This document shows, in pieces, positions 12,800-24,886 of a stretch of DNA of 64,000 nt. How positions within the stretch are numbered: position 1 is the stretch's first letter; every line of letters begins with the position of its first letter. The position numbers and the translations under genes were made by a program. The notes under the pieces are model-generated. The model was not told where the DNA came from and searched no databases. It was given only the letters and a program-made list of their open reading frames with translations. The DNA is from Apostichopus japonicus (taxonomy: Eukaryota; Echinodermata; Holothuroidea; Aspidochirotida; Stichopodidae), in contig NC_092571.1 of the NCBI RefSeq assembly GCF_037975245.1, positions 26,490,564 to 26,554,563 on the forward strand, given 5' to 3'.

Positions 12800-15284
12800 G
12801 GTAGAATATTTAAAGTCCGTAACAATACCCAGTAGCGTACGTAAACTAATGATGAAAGTACGTAGGCTCCTTACTGCCGTTTAAAAAGGGGTTCATTTAT
12901 AAATGAACAAATAATTTAAAATGATGGATAAAACAATATGGGGCACAATACAATACATGTATCTTTGTAGGTTTTTAGCATTGAAAGGTCAGTGGGCCTA
13001 CCTCGTGTAATATGAAGTGTAATAATCAATACCACGGGAGGTTCATTTATAACTTTTCCAGACCCTGCTGTCACGGGAGGTTCTTTTCCAAACTTTTCCA
13101 GACACGGGAGGTTCATAACACATCTAATAAACAAACACAGTTTGATTTTGTGATGGAATTTACCTCAAGAGCTCCATAAGACCCGATTGACTGGGAGGAG
13201 CAGTCGCACATCATCATGGATCTCATGAAGTCATGTCTTAGGCCTTAGTATATTAGGCCTGAGTATATTAGCTGAGTATATTATTAAAGAGCTATACGTA
13301 AGAGCTCGAAGTCGAAGTCACAAACTTGCCGGCCTGTGACGTATTTCATAAGCCGCGCCCATGTGGCCGCGTCGAAGTGGGAAAAATAATTTCGCTTCCG
13401 GGCCTTGCTAATTTGCAGATGAACGGAGAATAAATAGGTGTCGTCGCCATTTTGTAGGAAAATTACACCAACAGAATATGACAAATGTCAGTAGGTATAT
13501 GAGAGCGCAATAAAATAGTCAATAATCGCGAATAAATAAAAAGTAGTGAAAAGCTGAAAAGGGCGCCAGCAGTCCATTTGAGTCCGTCGGGGGGGGGGGG
13601 GCATCCGCCCCCTGTCTGTATATATGGACGCTCCGCCACTAAGTAAGGGTATGTTGGAGAACTGGCTGAAATGAGGCAAGTCATTGGCCTAAGACGAAGT
13701 TATGTTACGCTTACCGGTACTCACACTCACTGCTTCCACTTTTTACGGGGCGTGAAGACGCGGTTGGGGTGACAATGTGGTCTATAGCCAGGGGACGGGC
13801 CGAGGGTCCCCCAGCAATTACTAAAATTATTACACCTATATAGTATACGTGTGCATGGACAGATCGACAAGTATGCATTGAAAAATGGGCTGATGCACGT
13901 TTCGGAGCCTTGGTAAATATTGGGGGGCTTGTCATGCATTTGCCCCCTCAACTTTTTCATTGGGGGGCTGAGCCCCCCCCCCCCCAAGCCCCCCTGGTTC
14001 CGCCGCCACTGCCCTCAGATGCAATTTGGTGCGACAAAAGTGTACAATGGTGATGTTAATTTACTTCCAAAAAAAATGTTTCCCAGGTGTAATTTTCTAA
14101 AATATTTATAAAACAAAGTTGGGATCATCTTTCTCAATTTTTTTTATTTCTCATAGGTTATAAATTTCTTACAACCAGCCTGTAACTGCAAAATGGTGTT
14201 ATACTGTAAATCTTCATGCTCATACATTTACATAGCTCCCAACTCTTGAGAAGGCAAATGCTGGTCCATGCCACGAATCGCCGTCCTGGGGGAGGGGTAT
14301 AAGGGGAGGGGGTGTCCCCCTGCCCTTTTGAATTTTTTTTGGAATCCCGGTGATGCCTACATGTAAAATGGTGGCACTTTGAAAGGCTTTTGTCACCCAA
14401 AATTTTCTGAGAAATATGCATTTTTGTGTGTCTAAAATCAATAAATTGAACAGTAGGTGATAATTCATTCTCTCCCATGAAAATGGCATGAAAATGTTCG
14501 CTGCTCGCCCCAATGAAAAGAATTATAGGCTAATTTGATGTTCAAATGATGCTGTTAAGGAGGTTTTATACTCTATTATGCTAAATGCTAAAGAAATGAT
14601 GGTTGCTAAGTCAAAATTTGATGCATGTATACTTGACAATACAATGCGGTTTTTTCGGACGCTTGTGCGGGTCAGCGGGTTTGGGTGTTAGGATGCGGGT
14701 CTAATTCCCGCGAATTGCTTGTCAGTTGGGAGCTCTGCATTTAATTTTAAACCAGAAAACGAAAAGGTTTAGACTAGTCTACCACTGCTATTCCTCTCGA
14801 TTTTTTTAATTTCCAATCATATGATTTAGCGGATGTTCGGAAACACTTTTTGGCTCACCTTTGGGGGGGGGGCCATGGCCCCCCTTGGCCCCCCCCCCTT
14901 GGATCCGCCAGTGGACTAGTAAGATTGTTCGCTCATCCACTTGAAGGGTTCGGAAGAAATTCAAATCTGGGTTAACATGTTATGGTAATGCAGTACGGAG
15001 TGGTTTGAATACAGTATACTGTTTATGTGCGATGATTGTACGTTGCCGTGCAGTGGTGTACGGAGTTGTACGTACTAGTGCAACACATAAGACAATGGCA
15101 AAGCATAGGGGAATGTAAACAGCTGATATGACCTTTTCACGTCTGCGCAGTATATTAATCTCGCAAGCAGACGAAACTTACTCGTTCTGAAATGTGAATG
15201 CATCTTGTTCTTAACTAGTTGATCCTTCTCGCGGACTTAATATCAATAATCGCCCAGGTTGCATTCTTAAATGTGAACAAGGCC

Positions 15285-18200
15285 TAAGAGACCATCTGGA
15301 ACAACATGAGTGTTCACTCTATAAAGGTTAGTTGTTTGTAATTGGTTGTTAAAGGCATTGAAGACTCGCCCCAAACCGCGTGCGGCCATCTGAAAAAGTT
15401 AACTTTCTGTTGCTTGCAAGTGACATTTTGTTCGTGTTGCTACAAAATGCAGACAGTAATGAAACGTGATCCCTTGTTACACTGTAAAAAATTTCTCTGT
15501 ATATTTACAAAAGAAAAGCTGTCAATTAGTTTCCATCTGTTTTTTCATCAGTGTACAACAGCAACTGTCAATGTACAACTACGGTTTGTGTAGAAACAGA
15601 TTCATTTCTATTTATTCAGGTAGAATTTTATGTGGCAACATGGAAAAAGTGATGTAAAATTCAAAATACTTTTTGTACATTGGTCGAACTTTTTTCGTTT
15701 CTAGACAGAATGTTTCCGTTAATTTACCAAATAACAGTTTGTATACACAGTAAAAAGTTGTGGTTGAAAGTAAAAATTATGTATTCAAATGAAGCTGCTA
15801 TATGTTGGTAAAGTAATTTGTGATCCTGGGCGAATCCTTTGTGGAGAGGAATTTGTTGTACATGAAAGAGATTTAGATGAAAAAATAAACGTTATACCAA
15901 GAGGAACACATTGAGAGAGTCAAATTTACCAAGCACACATATCTTTATTTACCAACATGCAATCTTGACAGGTGTTTTTGACTTGGAAATTAGCACTGCA
16001 AACAACAATGTAACAATATATTACACTAACATGAACAGTTTAGATATCATTCCAAAACAGGGATAAAGTGTGAATTTGTATACCAGTGCGTTGAAAAAAC
16101 AGTGATATTATCATACTACTACTAATCTATCTCAGCATATTAATCTGGACTTTCCTGATGATATTAGACTCCCAAAGGTAAAATACTATTTAAGCAAGAT
16201 TGATAAATGTTGAATAGCAGGGGGTCAATTTACCTTATGAACCTACCAAGGATACTGCTGTCCATTGTAATTAGCACTCTTACAAAGAGATAGTGTCTAG
16301 AATGAAAGAGCAACGACTAAAAAATACTACTCTATGGCATACAAAAGAAATAAGAAACAAAACAATAACATGAACCTGGAAACCACTTAAGTTGCATTGA
16401 AACTGAACCTGAAACAAAAAGCTATTAACAGTGTGAAACTCAAATACTATTTATATGCTTAGAATTAAAAGGATTTCTTTTAGTAAAAATACTTTGTTTC
16501 GAATGAGTACAGTTGCTACCCTTGGAAATAAGCTTTACTGCTATCAGAACAACTCCCAAATCAATAGAAAGAAAAAAGAAAACAGTTAAATTGATGGTCA
16601 ATGTCAAAGTGATGAATCTTCCATTGAAATGCTCAGGCACACTGGGATATTTTTTTGGTAAAATGAACCCTTTCCAATATATAGAACAATCAGAAAATCT
16701 ACTTGACAGTGCTCAAATTTGGGAGATTTTTATATAATAATACATCCAACTTGTACTGAAAAAGCTACGAGGTTGTTCTGTACAGAATCATATTTTGTAA
16801 GAAAATACAATGTTTGGTTAAAAGACTTCTGAAGCAAGCAGATTATCTTATTGTTTATTAAGTATTTTAAAAATCAACTTTAAGTTACATTGTAACATGA
16901 ATCTGTAAAATTTAGTGATTTATAGCAGAATAGTTCAAAGATTCAGTGCTTTTGAAATGGAGGTATCATTTAACAAAAAACAAAAATTATACGGCATTAA
17001 ACAAAACAAAATTAAATGCAGTTAACTCAAGTAGCTTAATACTTTTGGCCACATTCACTGCATATCTCACTCTCTACTTTCCTTCATCCGCTCACAAAGA
17101 GAAGTTACTTTCGGATTTATACACCATCTGTAAGATTTCTTTGCCCTAAACCCTCTCCCTGGATCAATCTCGAACAGTATTCTGTAGGGAATAATTTGAA
17201 AAAAAGTTTCATGAGTCCAATCTATCCTTGTTTACCAAAACATCCTAGTGCTTAAAAACTAAATTTATTCAATTTTGGTAATAGTATACCCAAAATTAGT
17301 TAAACTTCACATAAAAGTTATATATCAATATATATATATAAGTAAAAGTTTGTATCCATTTTATTATATATAAACTGTTGTTATTTGCATGCCGTGACAG
17401 GTGCACTAGTAGTTTAATGAAAACATTTAATGTTGCACAACATTTGTTGGCATTGACACTGACATAAAGCTATTACTGAACAAACTGAACATGACTTTGC
17501 AGTTCTTCTTGCAGGATCTCAACAAGATGGAGGAACTGTAGTTTGAATGCACCTCCTTTGTTAATCTGTCAAGAAACTAGGTTTAAACTGTACCTCTGTA
17601 TGTATTCCATGGTTGCTTGAACCTCTGTGGGATAGCATATGTTGAACACATAGTAGCTCATGAACAACATCTTCAACGCAACAATAATGGATGTAGGATA
17701 CAGCAGAAGTTCCCGATCAACTGTTATTGCCATTCTGTTTCTAAGAAATGGATTGCAGCCTGTTACATAAAAAACAAAAGCATTTTTTATTAATATCTTA
17801 AAGTATAAAGATCCATGGATTATAATTTTAAAAGCAATTTCATTCAGAAATTATGCAAGAGTAGCCTGCAAGTGAAACTCTTGCACTCTGGATGAATCCA
17901 GTGGTCACCGTGAAGCACTTTACTACAAAAAAAGTCAAAACCTGATGATCTAGTGCATAGATAAGTGAGACCAATCATAGTCTTAGGATAGAAATAAAAT
18001 GAGTGTTTCGATACCATCTTCTCTGTGGTCACGATAGAAGTGACTTTTCAAAGCTGAATAACTTACAAAAATTCTGTTGCACTTTTCTTCAGGACACGTA
18101 ACTTGAAAATTTGGTCGATTTTGATGAAGCCTGTAGTGACACATCTTTCTAGCTGCAGTATCATAGTGAACACCACATTAACAAGTAACCATCTGCAAGA

Positions 18201-20640
18201 GAGTATAAACATATGGAAATTAAAACCTTTCGGAAATGAGTCAGGCTCTCCAACAATACCTGACTATTCCATCTCAGGTTTAGCCGAAGCCAATCCTATG
18301 AAAGGAAAACAAACAAACACTTTTGGTTACATATATATTGACAGATGACAAATCTTATCATTTAATACTGTAAGTAGGTTACAGTTTGGCATAATTCATA
18401 ACACCCACAATCAACACATTCATGCTAAGATCAGGTTAGTATAAAAGTACAACAGTGTATACATCAACTGTCCATGATACTTAAAGTAGGCTAAGGGCAA
18501 TTAGCAGCTCAGGCACAGTTCTGGATGGGTGGGGGGGGGGTGGGGGGGGGGCTAGGAGGTAGACTTTGCCTGTAATTTTTTTCCAGCTCGCAATAATCAC
18601 AATTCCCCTTTACAAAGAAATTTCCTTCAGGAATTTTTTGTATAGTTAACTTCCACCTGAGCCCTCTCCCACTCAAACATACCTATAAATACTAAATTTC
18701 GAGTTCAAACATCTTTGGTTCTTGTGATATCGTGTTTATACGCCAAGGCATCAAATGACAGGCGCATAGTACATACAGGGTTTCCCCATTGCATGCAGTA
18801 GCATCCTTCAGAATTGAACAAGGAATAACAAATAGTTTTACCGACCAATAATTAGTTTTCAAATTCAGCGAGAAAAACAAAACAAGTTGTATTAGTAAAA
18901 TTCTGATTTATCACTGGAAAAACGTGATTTATCAGACAAAAAAACCCCAATTTTATTGATCGATGATCTATTTTAGTGATAGACTTGAGTTTGTTAACCA
19001 TAAACCTAGCCTAGATTGTTCATTTCTGAATTTTACCATTTGGCGTGCCATAGGGGACTGCACGACTCCCCCAAGATTTAGTGGAAGCCGATCGGGGGCT
19101 TCAAACTAAACAGTAAAAGTGATATCAAGAAGTTTCCTAAGAGAATCTATCTATGTCATATAGTAAAGCATAGACACTGATTGGAGACCAGTGTCTAGGC
19201 TGCGTTATATCATAGCCAATAGAAACGATACCGCGAAAGAATGAATGTAAGCTTAGGTTTGGTATGACTGTCAAAACAGCTACGATGATATGCTAGAAGT
19301 AAGCGATCGTACATGCTCGCCTAACAAACTACTGCCATAGCATCTTGTGCTAGTGTGCACACAATGGACCGACAGAGAGCTGTGCTGTCGGCCTAGCCTA
19401 CTTGCTTTGCCACTTATTTCAAAGCAAACAAACCAACAAACGAACGTTTAATAAATGCTTACGTAAAAAGTAACAGTTTCATATGACTCAATTCACTATA
19501 GTTGCACTCATGTTAGATTAAAAAGGACTAAAAAGCTTTGAAATCATAACTTACCGTAATTACAGCGGTTTCGGACGTTCGGTGCGCGCACAGCGTCATT
19601 CAACTGTAAGTAGTGTACAAAGGTCATCTACAACTTTTCGAAAGGTTGTTAACTTTACTATTTCGGAAAAAAACTCGTTGATTGCGTAAGACTAAACGTA
19701 TATGCTACTTTCTATCATTCCAACAACATGTAAAATACGGTTCTCGTTTTATGATGCAAGATTTGGTGTAACGTTTTCGCGGTCACTTCGACCGCATAAT
19801 GAAAACTTGGATCGAGCCTGATACTTTTGTTTCGACACAGCAGTTGATGTATTGTTATGAAGATTTTGTTCCCATATACAGAAAATGTTGTTACAATACA
19901 TTTTGTAAATGGACAACAATATTTTTTAACAACATGATTAATTTTAGTAGATGAACGGTGTAAAGCTGTTATATCACAGACATTTTTTACAGTGTATCTT
20001 AAGCTGGACCTGAAATGTCCATCGCTGTATCGTTTGTACACTGTGCTGTGGGTATTGACCGCAGCTGTATATACTGACTGTACACTAGTGTCTAATTACC
20101 GACGGTAGCAAGTTGTGTGTGTATTTTCTGGGATCGATGGTGGTGTCTAACACTTCTGTTACACCTCATTCGAAACTAGGTCAGAGTACCGGCATTAGAC
20201 GTTTCTTTTTGCACCAGTCTTCACACCCTTTAAGAAAAGTGAGGGGAATTACCTGTTCAAATTTTATGTATTTTTGGGAAATCTCTTTTCAGACAATTTG
20301 CTGTGATAACAACAGCTCATTAAAGAAGCAATATACTGTAGATACTTTCTTTTTTGCTGCAAATGTTACAGAAGCAGGTCTACATTTTGTAAACAAATAT
20401 TCTGAACTTTTGTAGGATATTTACCTGGACCAAATAGTAGAGCCCTCCGTGGTAATTTGGGAATCATGCAAATTAATGTGTATACTGGTACAGGTCAACA
20501 TGGTGCAAAATTAAACATGTGAACATGTACTCAACAGCACTGTAGAACTCACAGAAGGTAACGTACAACTGCAGCACAAATGTATGCACTAGCAGAAATA
20601 TGCTCGAACAAAGGGAGAGTTCAGTATATTACATGTAAAC
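15285..20640. other. Interior of level 1 without recognisable gene
   Basis: AT-rich sequence with only short open frames. I found no transposase motif, no obvious splice-bounded coding exon and no RNA gene. Poly-G occurs at 18530-18550. A fragment at about 18720-18750 resembles the tail of the repeat at 1640-3040. Confidence 0.5.
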
Positions 20641-20647
20641 AATCAAT

Positions 20648-21622
20648 GTCACCTCCGAAACAACAGCAAAGACCACAGGCAGATTAAGCTAATATCTGAT
20701 AAATTTGTCCCATGTTAATAAAGTTTTAAAAACTGCATGTTTGGTGATTGTGATCTTTTATGGACAGAACTTCTTTACTAATCAATCATTTCATTCCAGT
20801 ATATTAATAGCACTAATGTAAGCAATGGTACGCTATCTCTTGTCCAGAAAGGGGAAAATGTGGCAAAAAACACATATTTGTCATTTATTCATCAACTGTG
20901 CATGTGAGAGTTTCATTAATACTTTCTTCAGGTTGTTACAGTGTTTTCTAAGGGAGATCAAGTCATCCATTAGCATATTATGGTACACAAACAGCAGAAA
21001 TGTAAAAAATGTAGTGTTAAAAATATTGTGTCACCTCCGAAACAATAATTTACAGTTTAATTCAAATTTAACATAATTAATAAAGGACCTTTTCGAAGAT
21101 ATTATCATACTGGTTGCTACACCTCTACAGAATTACTGTAATATGATTTTTAGCCAAGGAAGATGTTTATTGGATAAGTAGAGATTACATATTTCAACTT
21201 ACCTGTTTCGGAGGTGACAAGGTGTTTCGGAGGTGACGCATGTTAACGGAAAGTTAAGAATCTCCCAGAAATGAAAACGACTGGTCATGTTGTCACAACT
21301 TTTACTCAAATATTACGTTAGGGGTGAGGTATATTTTAATAAGTTCAATATGGCTATACTATTGTTTACATAGAACTTGGGCTGAAGAATGCTTTGTTTC
21401 GGAGGTGACGGAAAAGTTAACGGAAAAGTTAACATTAAATTTGAAATATACGCAATTTTTTTTAAGAATTCCAAATGAAAAATATTTTAGGGCCCAGATA
21501 TTAGACACATTAGTTATTGTTATAATGCAACCTTGCTTAACAAAATTTACACTGCTTAACTAGAACTTAGTTGCAGTCAAACTTAGGTACCGATTGTTAA
21601 CGGAAAATGTCACCTCCGAAAC
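20648..21622. repeat. Right cluster of GTTTCGGAGGTGAC motifs
   Basis: Exact copies at 20648-20661 (-), 21030-21043 (-), 21205-21218 (+), 21224-21237 (+), 21396-21409 (+) and 21609-21622 (-). GTTAACGGAAA follows or precedes several of them. With the left cluster this makes nine copies of a 14-mer, far beyond chance. Confidence 0.9.
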
Positions 21623-21991
21623 GACAAAATCTAGCCACCGGTCCTTGGAGAAAGAAACGAAGGAACCTGGGGAACACAATTGCATTTTAGATTGGACACT
21701 TGTTCATAATATCAACCAAATAAGAACTGGAAAATACCTTCCACCAAACAGTACAGGCTCTGACAAAAACAGTGTAGCTGAGAGTGTACGGCTGAAATAG
21801 CATATTTTAAGCATATTTATGGCCACCATATCCACCTGAAGAAACCGAGAAAGTTTGTTAAGCCACCCAAGGTAGACTTCACTTAGGATGGTCAAATGGC
21901 AAAAAATCTAAGAATTCTGGTATTTGGTCACTGAGTTACAAAGCAATAAGTGCCAACATTGAAAGTTACACCACTGATTGTGAAAATGACC

Positions 21992-21995
21992 ATAT
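21992..21995. repeat. Target-site duplication ATAT, right
   Basis: Matches 7653-7656 and the empty site at 4577-4580; array A sequence resumes here. Confidence 0.65.
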
Positions 21996-22362
21996 ACATG
22001 TCGTCATGTTGTTCTCAAATGATCTATCTAATGTACCATCATAGTATCGCAGATTAGACTATGTCAAAGTAACTAACAAATCGCCCTCTATTAGAGAAAA
22101 TGATTCAGTGCAGAATGCCGAATACACAATAAAGTTACATACATTTTGTAACCAACACACAGTACTTCCCACATCGTCTGTGTTTGCAAACTCTGTACAC
22201 TCCCAATGTTGATTTGATAGAGGTACCAGCAATACTTTATGATCATGATTTTATAGACCAAGTCACTCCTATAAAGAATTCTCTGTATATCAACATCAGA
22301 GAAACTATAACCATCTTTAGGCCTTAACTATCATTTTGTTTGTCTTCTCTTTTCGTTCACAG

Positions 22363-22386
22363 CCTTTTTTGGACCGTTTGATTAAG
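22363..22386 (+). CDS. Microexon A5 (24 nt)
   Basis: Bounded by CTTTTCGTTCACAG and the donor GTAATG. Phase 0 gives PFLDRLIK; phases 1 and 2 both contain stops. It matches microexon A4 at only 12 of 24 bases, while the next 20 intron bases match at 18 of 20. It belongs to the unit split by the transposon. Confidence 0.6.
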
Positions 22387-23420
22387 GTAATGCCGAAATT
22401 ACCTTTTCTCTTAATGTGTAACGGTGGCAGTGTACTACGTTTACAAAAATATTCAGTTTTCCTATTAATATAGAATTTGGTATCACATTTTATCAATGAC
22501 GGTTATAAAAAATCAGAGAGGTGTAAATCTTCGAAACTGAGATCTGATGTTTAATAATATCCAAAGAATCTTCGACATATGGCAAAGATGAAAGTATTCT
22601 CGTAGAATATGAACACCTGCTTAATACATTTCACCTACACTTTATACCTTTCATTGTACTTAACATGTAAAAAAAATCATATATGTTGTTCTGCTGCTTT
22701 TTGGTGTCCCAAGTTCAAATGCATGGTCAATGAACTTCTCGTAAACTAGATACGCGGTATTCGTACATGGGTATACAATTCGCAATGTACACTCGGCACA
22801 TTTAAAAAAAAATCTCAGAAAGTTTTTGTAGACACTTTGGAAGTCACATATAGAACCGAGTCAATTCCAGTTGATGAAACAAAACACGTACTTAAACAAT
22901 CATCTAATCATTGTATAAGGAATACGTATGTATAAAATCTCCTGAAACAGGTACATTATAGGCTACTCATAAATCAGGCAAGTTAAAGACAGATAGCCGA
23001 CGAAATAGCACGGGCAAACAAAAGGCGTTCACAAATGGTTTTCAAATACCTGTAACAACAGCAAAAGTTTCGTTTTAGATTTGAAAGCAATTTATTATTT
23101 ACGATATTCTCAGAAAAATCAGTACTTATTACCAACGAGGTGAACGGGCAATCATCATAAAATGGCATTTTATTTTAAACAAGGACAACATTTCTTATAT
23201 CTAGAAATTGACTAAGGATATGCTAAGGTTTGTCTAATTTCTATATGATGCAAGACTCAACATCTTGAATTTAGATAGAAATGACCTAATATGTAAAGGT
23301 ATCAACTTACTGATGCTTTTATGTAACAATGTTATCTGTTAATGCCATTTTGTTTACGATATGCTAATCTTTTAGTATGAAAAAAAGCAATATTGCTTGT
23401 CTTGTTACCTCCATATATAG
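22387..23420. other. Intron between arrays A and B
   Basis: The end of the last array A unit (to about 22660) is followed by unrelated AT-rich sequence. A possible 21-nt exon at 22993-23013 has a GC donor and was not accepted. Confidence 0.5.
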
Positions 23421-23444
23421 GACTTCTGGAAATCAACAAAGCAG
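23421..23444 (+). CDS. Microexon B1 (beta, 24 nt)
   Basis: Acceptor CCATATATAG, donor GTAAGA. Phase 0 gives DFWKSTKQ; phase 1 gives a LLEINKA core. Both frames are open. One codon longer than the other beta exons. Confidence 0.55.
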
Positions 23445-23673
23445 GTAAGAATGAACGGGAAGTAGTAGTCAAGAGCAGTTTTAATTTCTAACAAGGAAAA
23501 GAACCCTTATATCTAGAATTCATATATAGATGAAACATTACATCATAAAGTGGTGTATTTACTGACAGAGTTCTGAGTAAGGTATGCGTGTATAATATAT
23601 TGCATATGCTCGTATTAATCTACGAACGTACCAGCAAATGAATTTTTCCTATTTTTGTTGTTGTATTATACAG

Positions 23674-23694
23674 TTAGAGGAAGAGCTAAAACGG
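23674..23694 (+). CDS. Microexon B2 (alpha, 21 nt)
   Basis: Acceptor TTGTATTATACAG, donor GTAAGT. Phase 0 gives LEEELKR, a coiled-coil-like heptad; phase 1 gives VRGRAKT when a G is carried over. Phase 2 has a stop. Confidence 0.55.
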
Positions 23695-23975
23695 GTAAGT
23701 ATGAAAAAATGGCTATATATATTTCCAATGAGAAAGATATAAGCTAATATCTGTTATGAATATTCCTTCTTGAATTAAGATAAAAATGACCGAAGCACTC
23801 TAGAAGGTTGTCTACTTACTTGATTATTATTCAAAAAGTGGGTGGGTGACAAATCCTTCATATTTTCCTGCAAAAATAGTAAGTGTGTTACACTATCAAG
23901 GTGGTATCGTACATACTGTTTATATACGAGAAAATAAAATGATCGTTCTTTTTTTCTTACTTACTCCATATATAG

Positions 23976-23996
23976 TTGAGGTAATCAATAAAGCAT
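23976..23996 (+). CDS. Microexon B3 (beta, 21 nt)
   Basis: Acceptor CCATATATAG, donor GTAAGA. Phase 0 has an in-frame TAA at codon 3; phase 1 is open (VEVINKA core). It is the one splice-competent exon of the array that speaks against phase 0. Confidence 0.5.
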
Positions 23997-24274
23997 GTAA
24001 GAATGAACTTGAAGTAGTGAAAACATCATAAAAGGCAGTATTTATTTCAAAGGAGGAAAAGAACCCTTATAGCTGGAATTCAGATACAAATGAAACATTA
24101 CATCATAAAGTGGTTTATTTACTGATAGAGTTCTGAGTAAGGTATAAGTTACCAAACCCTATAATTTTATGTAGCAAGTGTAAATGTAATTATCATTTTT
24201 ATCCACGACATATTACTATCTATTGATGAATAATAAGAAAACAATATAAATAATAAAATAAACCTATAATGCAG

Positions 24275-24295
24275 TTAGAGGGAAAGCAAATTCAG
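24275..24295 (+). pseudogene. Microexon B4 (gamma, donor lost)
   Basis: Acceptor ATAATGCAG is intact. The bases after the exon are TTATCA, so no GT donor. Phase 0 would give LEGKQIQ. Confidence 0.5.
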
Positions 24296-24568
24296 TTATC
24301 AGAAACGAATATCTTAGGATCATATGTTAAGTACAGCATTTATTACACTGTTTACAAAAACCAACACATTGGATTAGACAAGAATAACCTAACAAATCTA
24401 AAAGGTGTCTATTTACTGATATTTTTTGAATAATTAAGGGTGAAAAATTTCTTTCATATTTATTCTTAAGAAAATGTATGCATGAATTATCTATACGTTA
24501 TCTTATATCCTCGTATTTATCTACGAACTTACCATCAAATGTATTCTTTATATTTCTGTCGTATACAG

Positions 24569-24589
24569 CCAGAGGAAAACCGGAAACAG
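24569..24589 (+). CDS. Microexon B5 (alpha, 21 nt)
   Basis: Acceptor TCTGTCGTATACAG, donor GTAAGA. Phase 0 gives PEENRKQ; phase 1 gives ARGKPET. Confidence 0.55.
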
Positions 24590-24865
24590 GTAAGAATGAA
24601 AAGATGGCAATATTTATTTCCAATGAAAAAAATAAAATCGAATATCTGTTATGAACATTACATCTTGAAATTAAGATAGAAGTGACCGAAACAGTATCGA
24701 AGGTAATCTACTTACTGGTATATTATTCAAAAAGTGGGTGAGTGACAAATCCTTTATATTTTTTCCGCAGAAATAGTAAAAGTGTACTATCAATATTTTA
24801 TCGCACATGTTACTACGAGAAAATAAATATATATATATCTCTTTTCTTATTTCCTTCATATATAG

Positions 24866-24886
24866 TTGAGAAAATCAATAAAGCCT
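24866..24886 (+). CDS. Microexon B6 (beta, 21 nt, weak donor)
   Basis: Acceptor CTTCATATATAG, donor GTAGGA, weaker than its sisters. Phase 0 gives LRKSIKP; phase 1 gives VEKINKA. Confidence 0.45.

Larger units (their letters stand above)
10371..13395. mobile_element. Level 6: element with 35-bp TIRs and 9-bp duplication
   Basis: Perfect 35-bp inverted ends start GCGAAATTATTTTTCCCACT (10371-10405, 13361-13395). The 9-bp TTCCGGGCC is duplicated at 10362-10370 and 13396-13404, and occurs at the uninterrupted site in the sister copy near 39754 in a slightly altered form. A 9-bp duplication suggests a Mutator-like element. No transposase is visible; the body holds level 7. Confidence 0.8.
10253..13641. 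mobile_element. Level 5: hAT-like element, interrupted
   Basis: AGTAAGGG flanks it at 10245-10252 and 13642-13649. It is homologous to 39541-39912 (same site in the sister level-4 copy) and to level 8. The left end has lost about 45 bp relative to the sister copy. Confidence 0.75.
9938..14011. mobile_element. Level 4: hAT-like element, long copy
   Basis: Termini are CAGGCGCGGCGGAAC and, inverted, CAGTGGCGGCGGAACC. CCCTCAGA (8 bp) is duplicated at 9930-9937 and 14012-14019. It is the same family as the 1.07-kb element at 39158-40230, in the opposite orientation, and is longer because of levels 5-8. Confidence 0.85.
9810..14913. mobile_element. Level 3: hAT-like non-autonomous element
   Basis: Termini are CACTGGCGGATCC and its inverse. 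The 8-bp GACTAGTA flanks both sides (9802-9809, 14914-14921). An 8-bp duplication with short CA(G/C)TGG-type TIRs is characteristic of hAT elements. Part of its body (around 14278-14440) is shared with the element at 59806-60411. No transposase is seen. Confidence 0.8.
9102..15284. mobile_element. Level 2: element with TTCACATTTAAGAATGCA termini
   Basis: Inverted ends read GGCCTTTTTCACATTTAAG at 9102 and, on the minus strand from 15284, GGCCTTGTTCACATTTAAG, continuing through AATGCA. The phrase AAGTCCGC recurs inside both ends (about 9140, 9190 and near 15237 inverted). No clean target-site duplication is visible. No coding region is recognised. The middle is occupied by level 3. Confidence 0.65.
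7657..21991. mobile_element. Level 1: 14.3-kb DNA transposon with 30-bp TIRs
   Basis: The ends are perfect 30-bp inverted repeats starting GGTCATTTTCACAATCAG (7657-7686 and 21962-21991). An empty paralogous site at 4577-4580 shows precisely what was inserted. Nine exact copies of GTTTCGGAGGTGAC lie 0.4-1.4 kb inside the ends, a layout like transposase-binding subterminal repeats. No transposase domain is recognisable in any frame, so it is non-autonomous or its coding exons are too broken to see. A 4-bp duplication would suit Sola-, Academ- or Chapaev-type elements and a 2-bp TA duplication mariner-like ones, but the superfamily cannot be assigned by eye. Much of the length is later insertions (9102-15284). 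Confidence 0.85.

Noticed and set aside
22993-23013. A 21-nt exon-like stretch (IADEIAR) after an AG, before array B
   Set aside because: Its donor would be GCAAAC and the flanks are unlike any alpha, beta or gamma unit.
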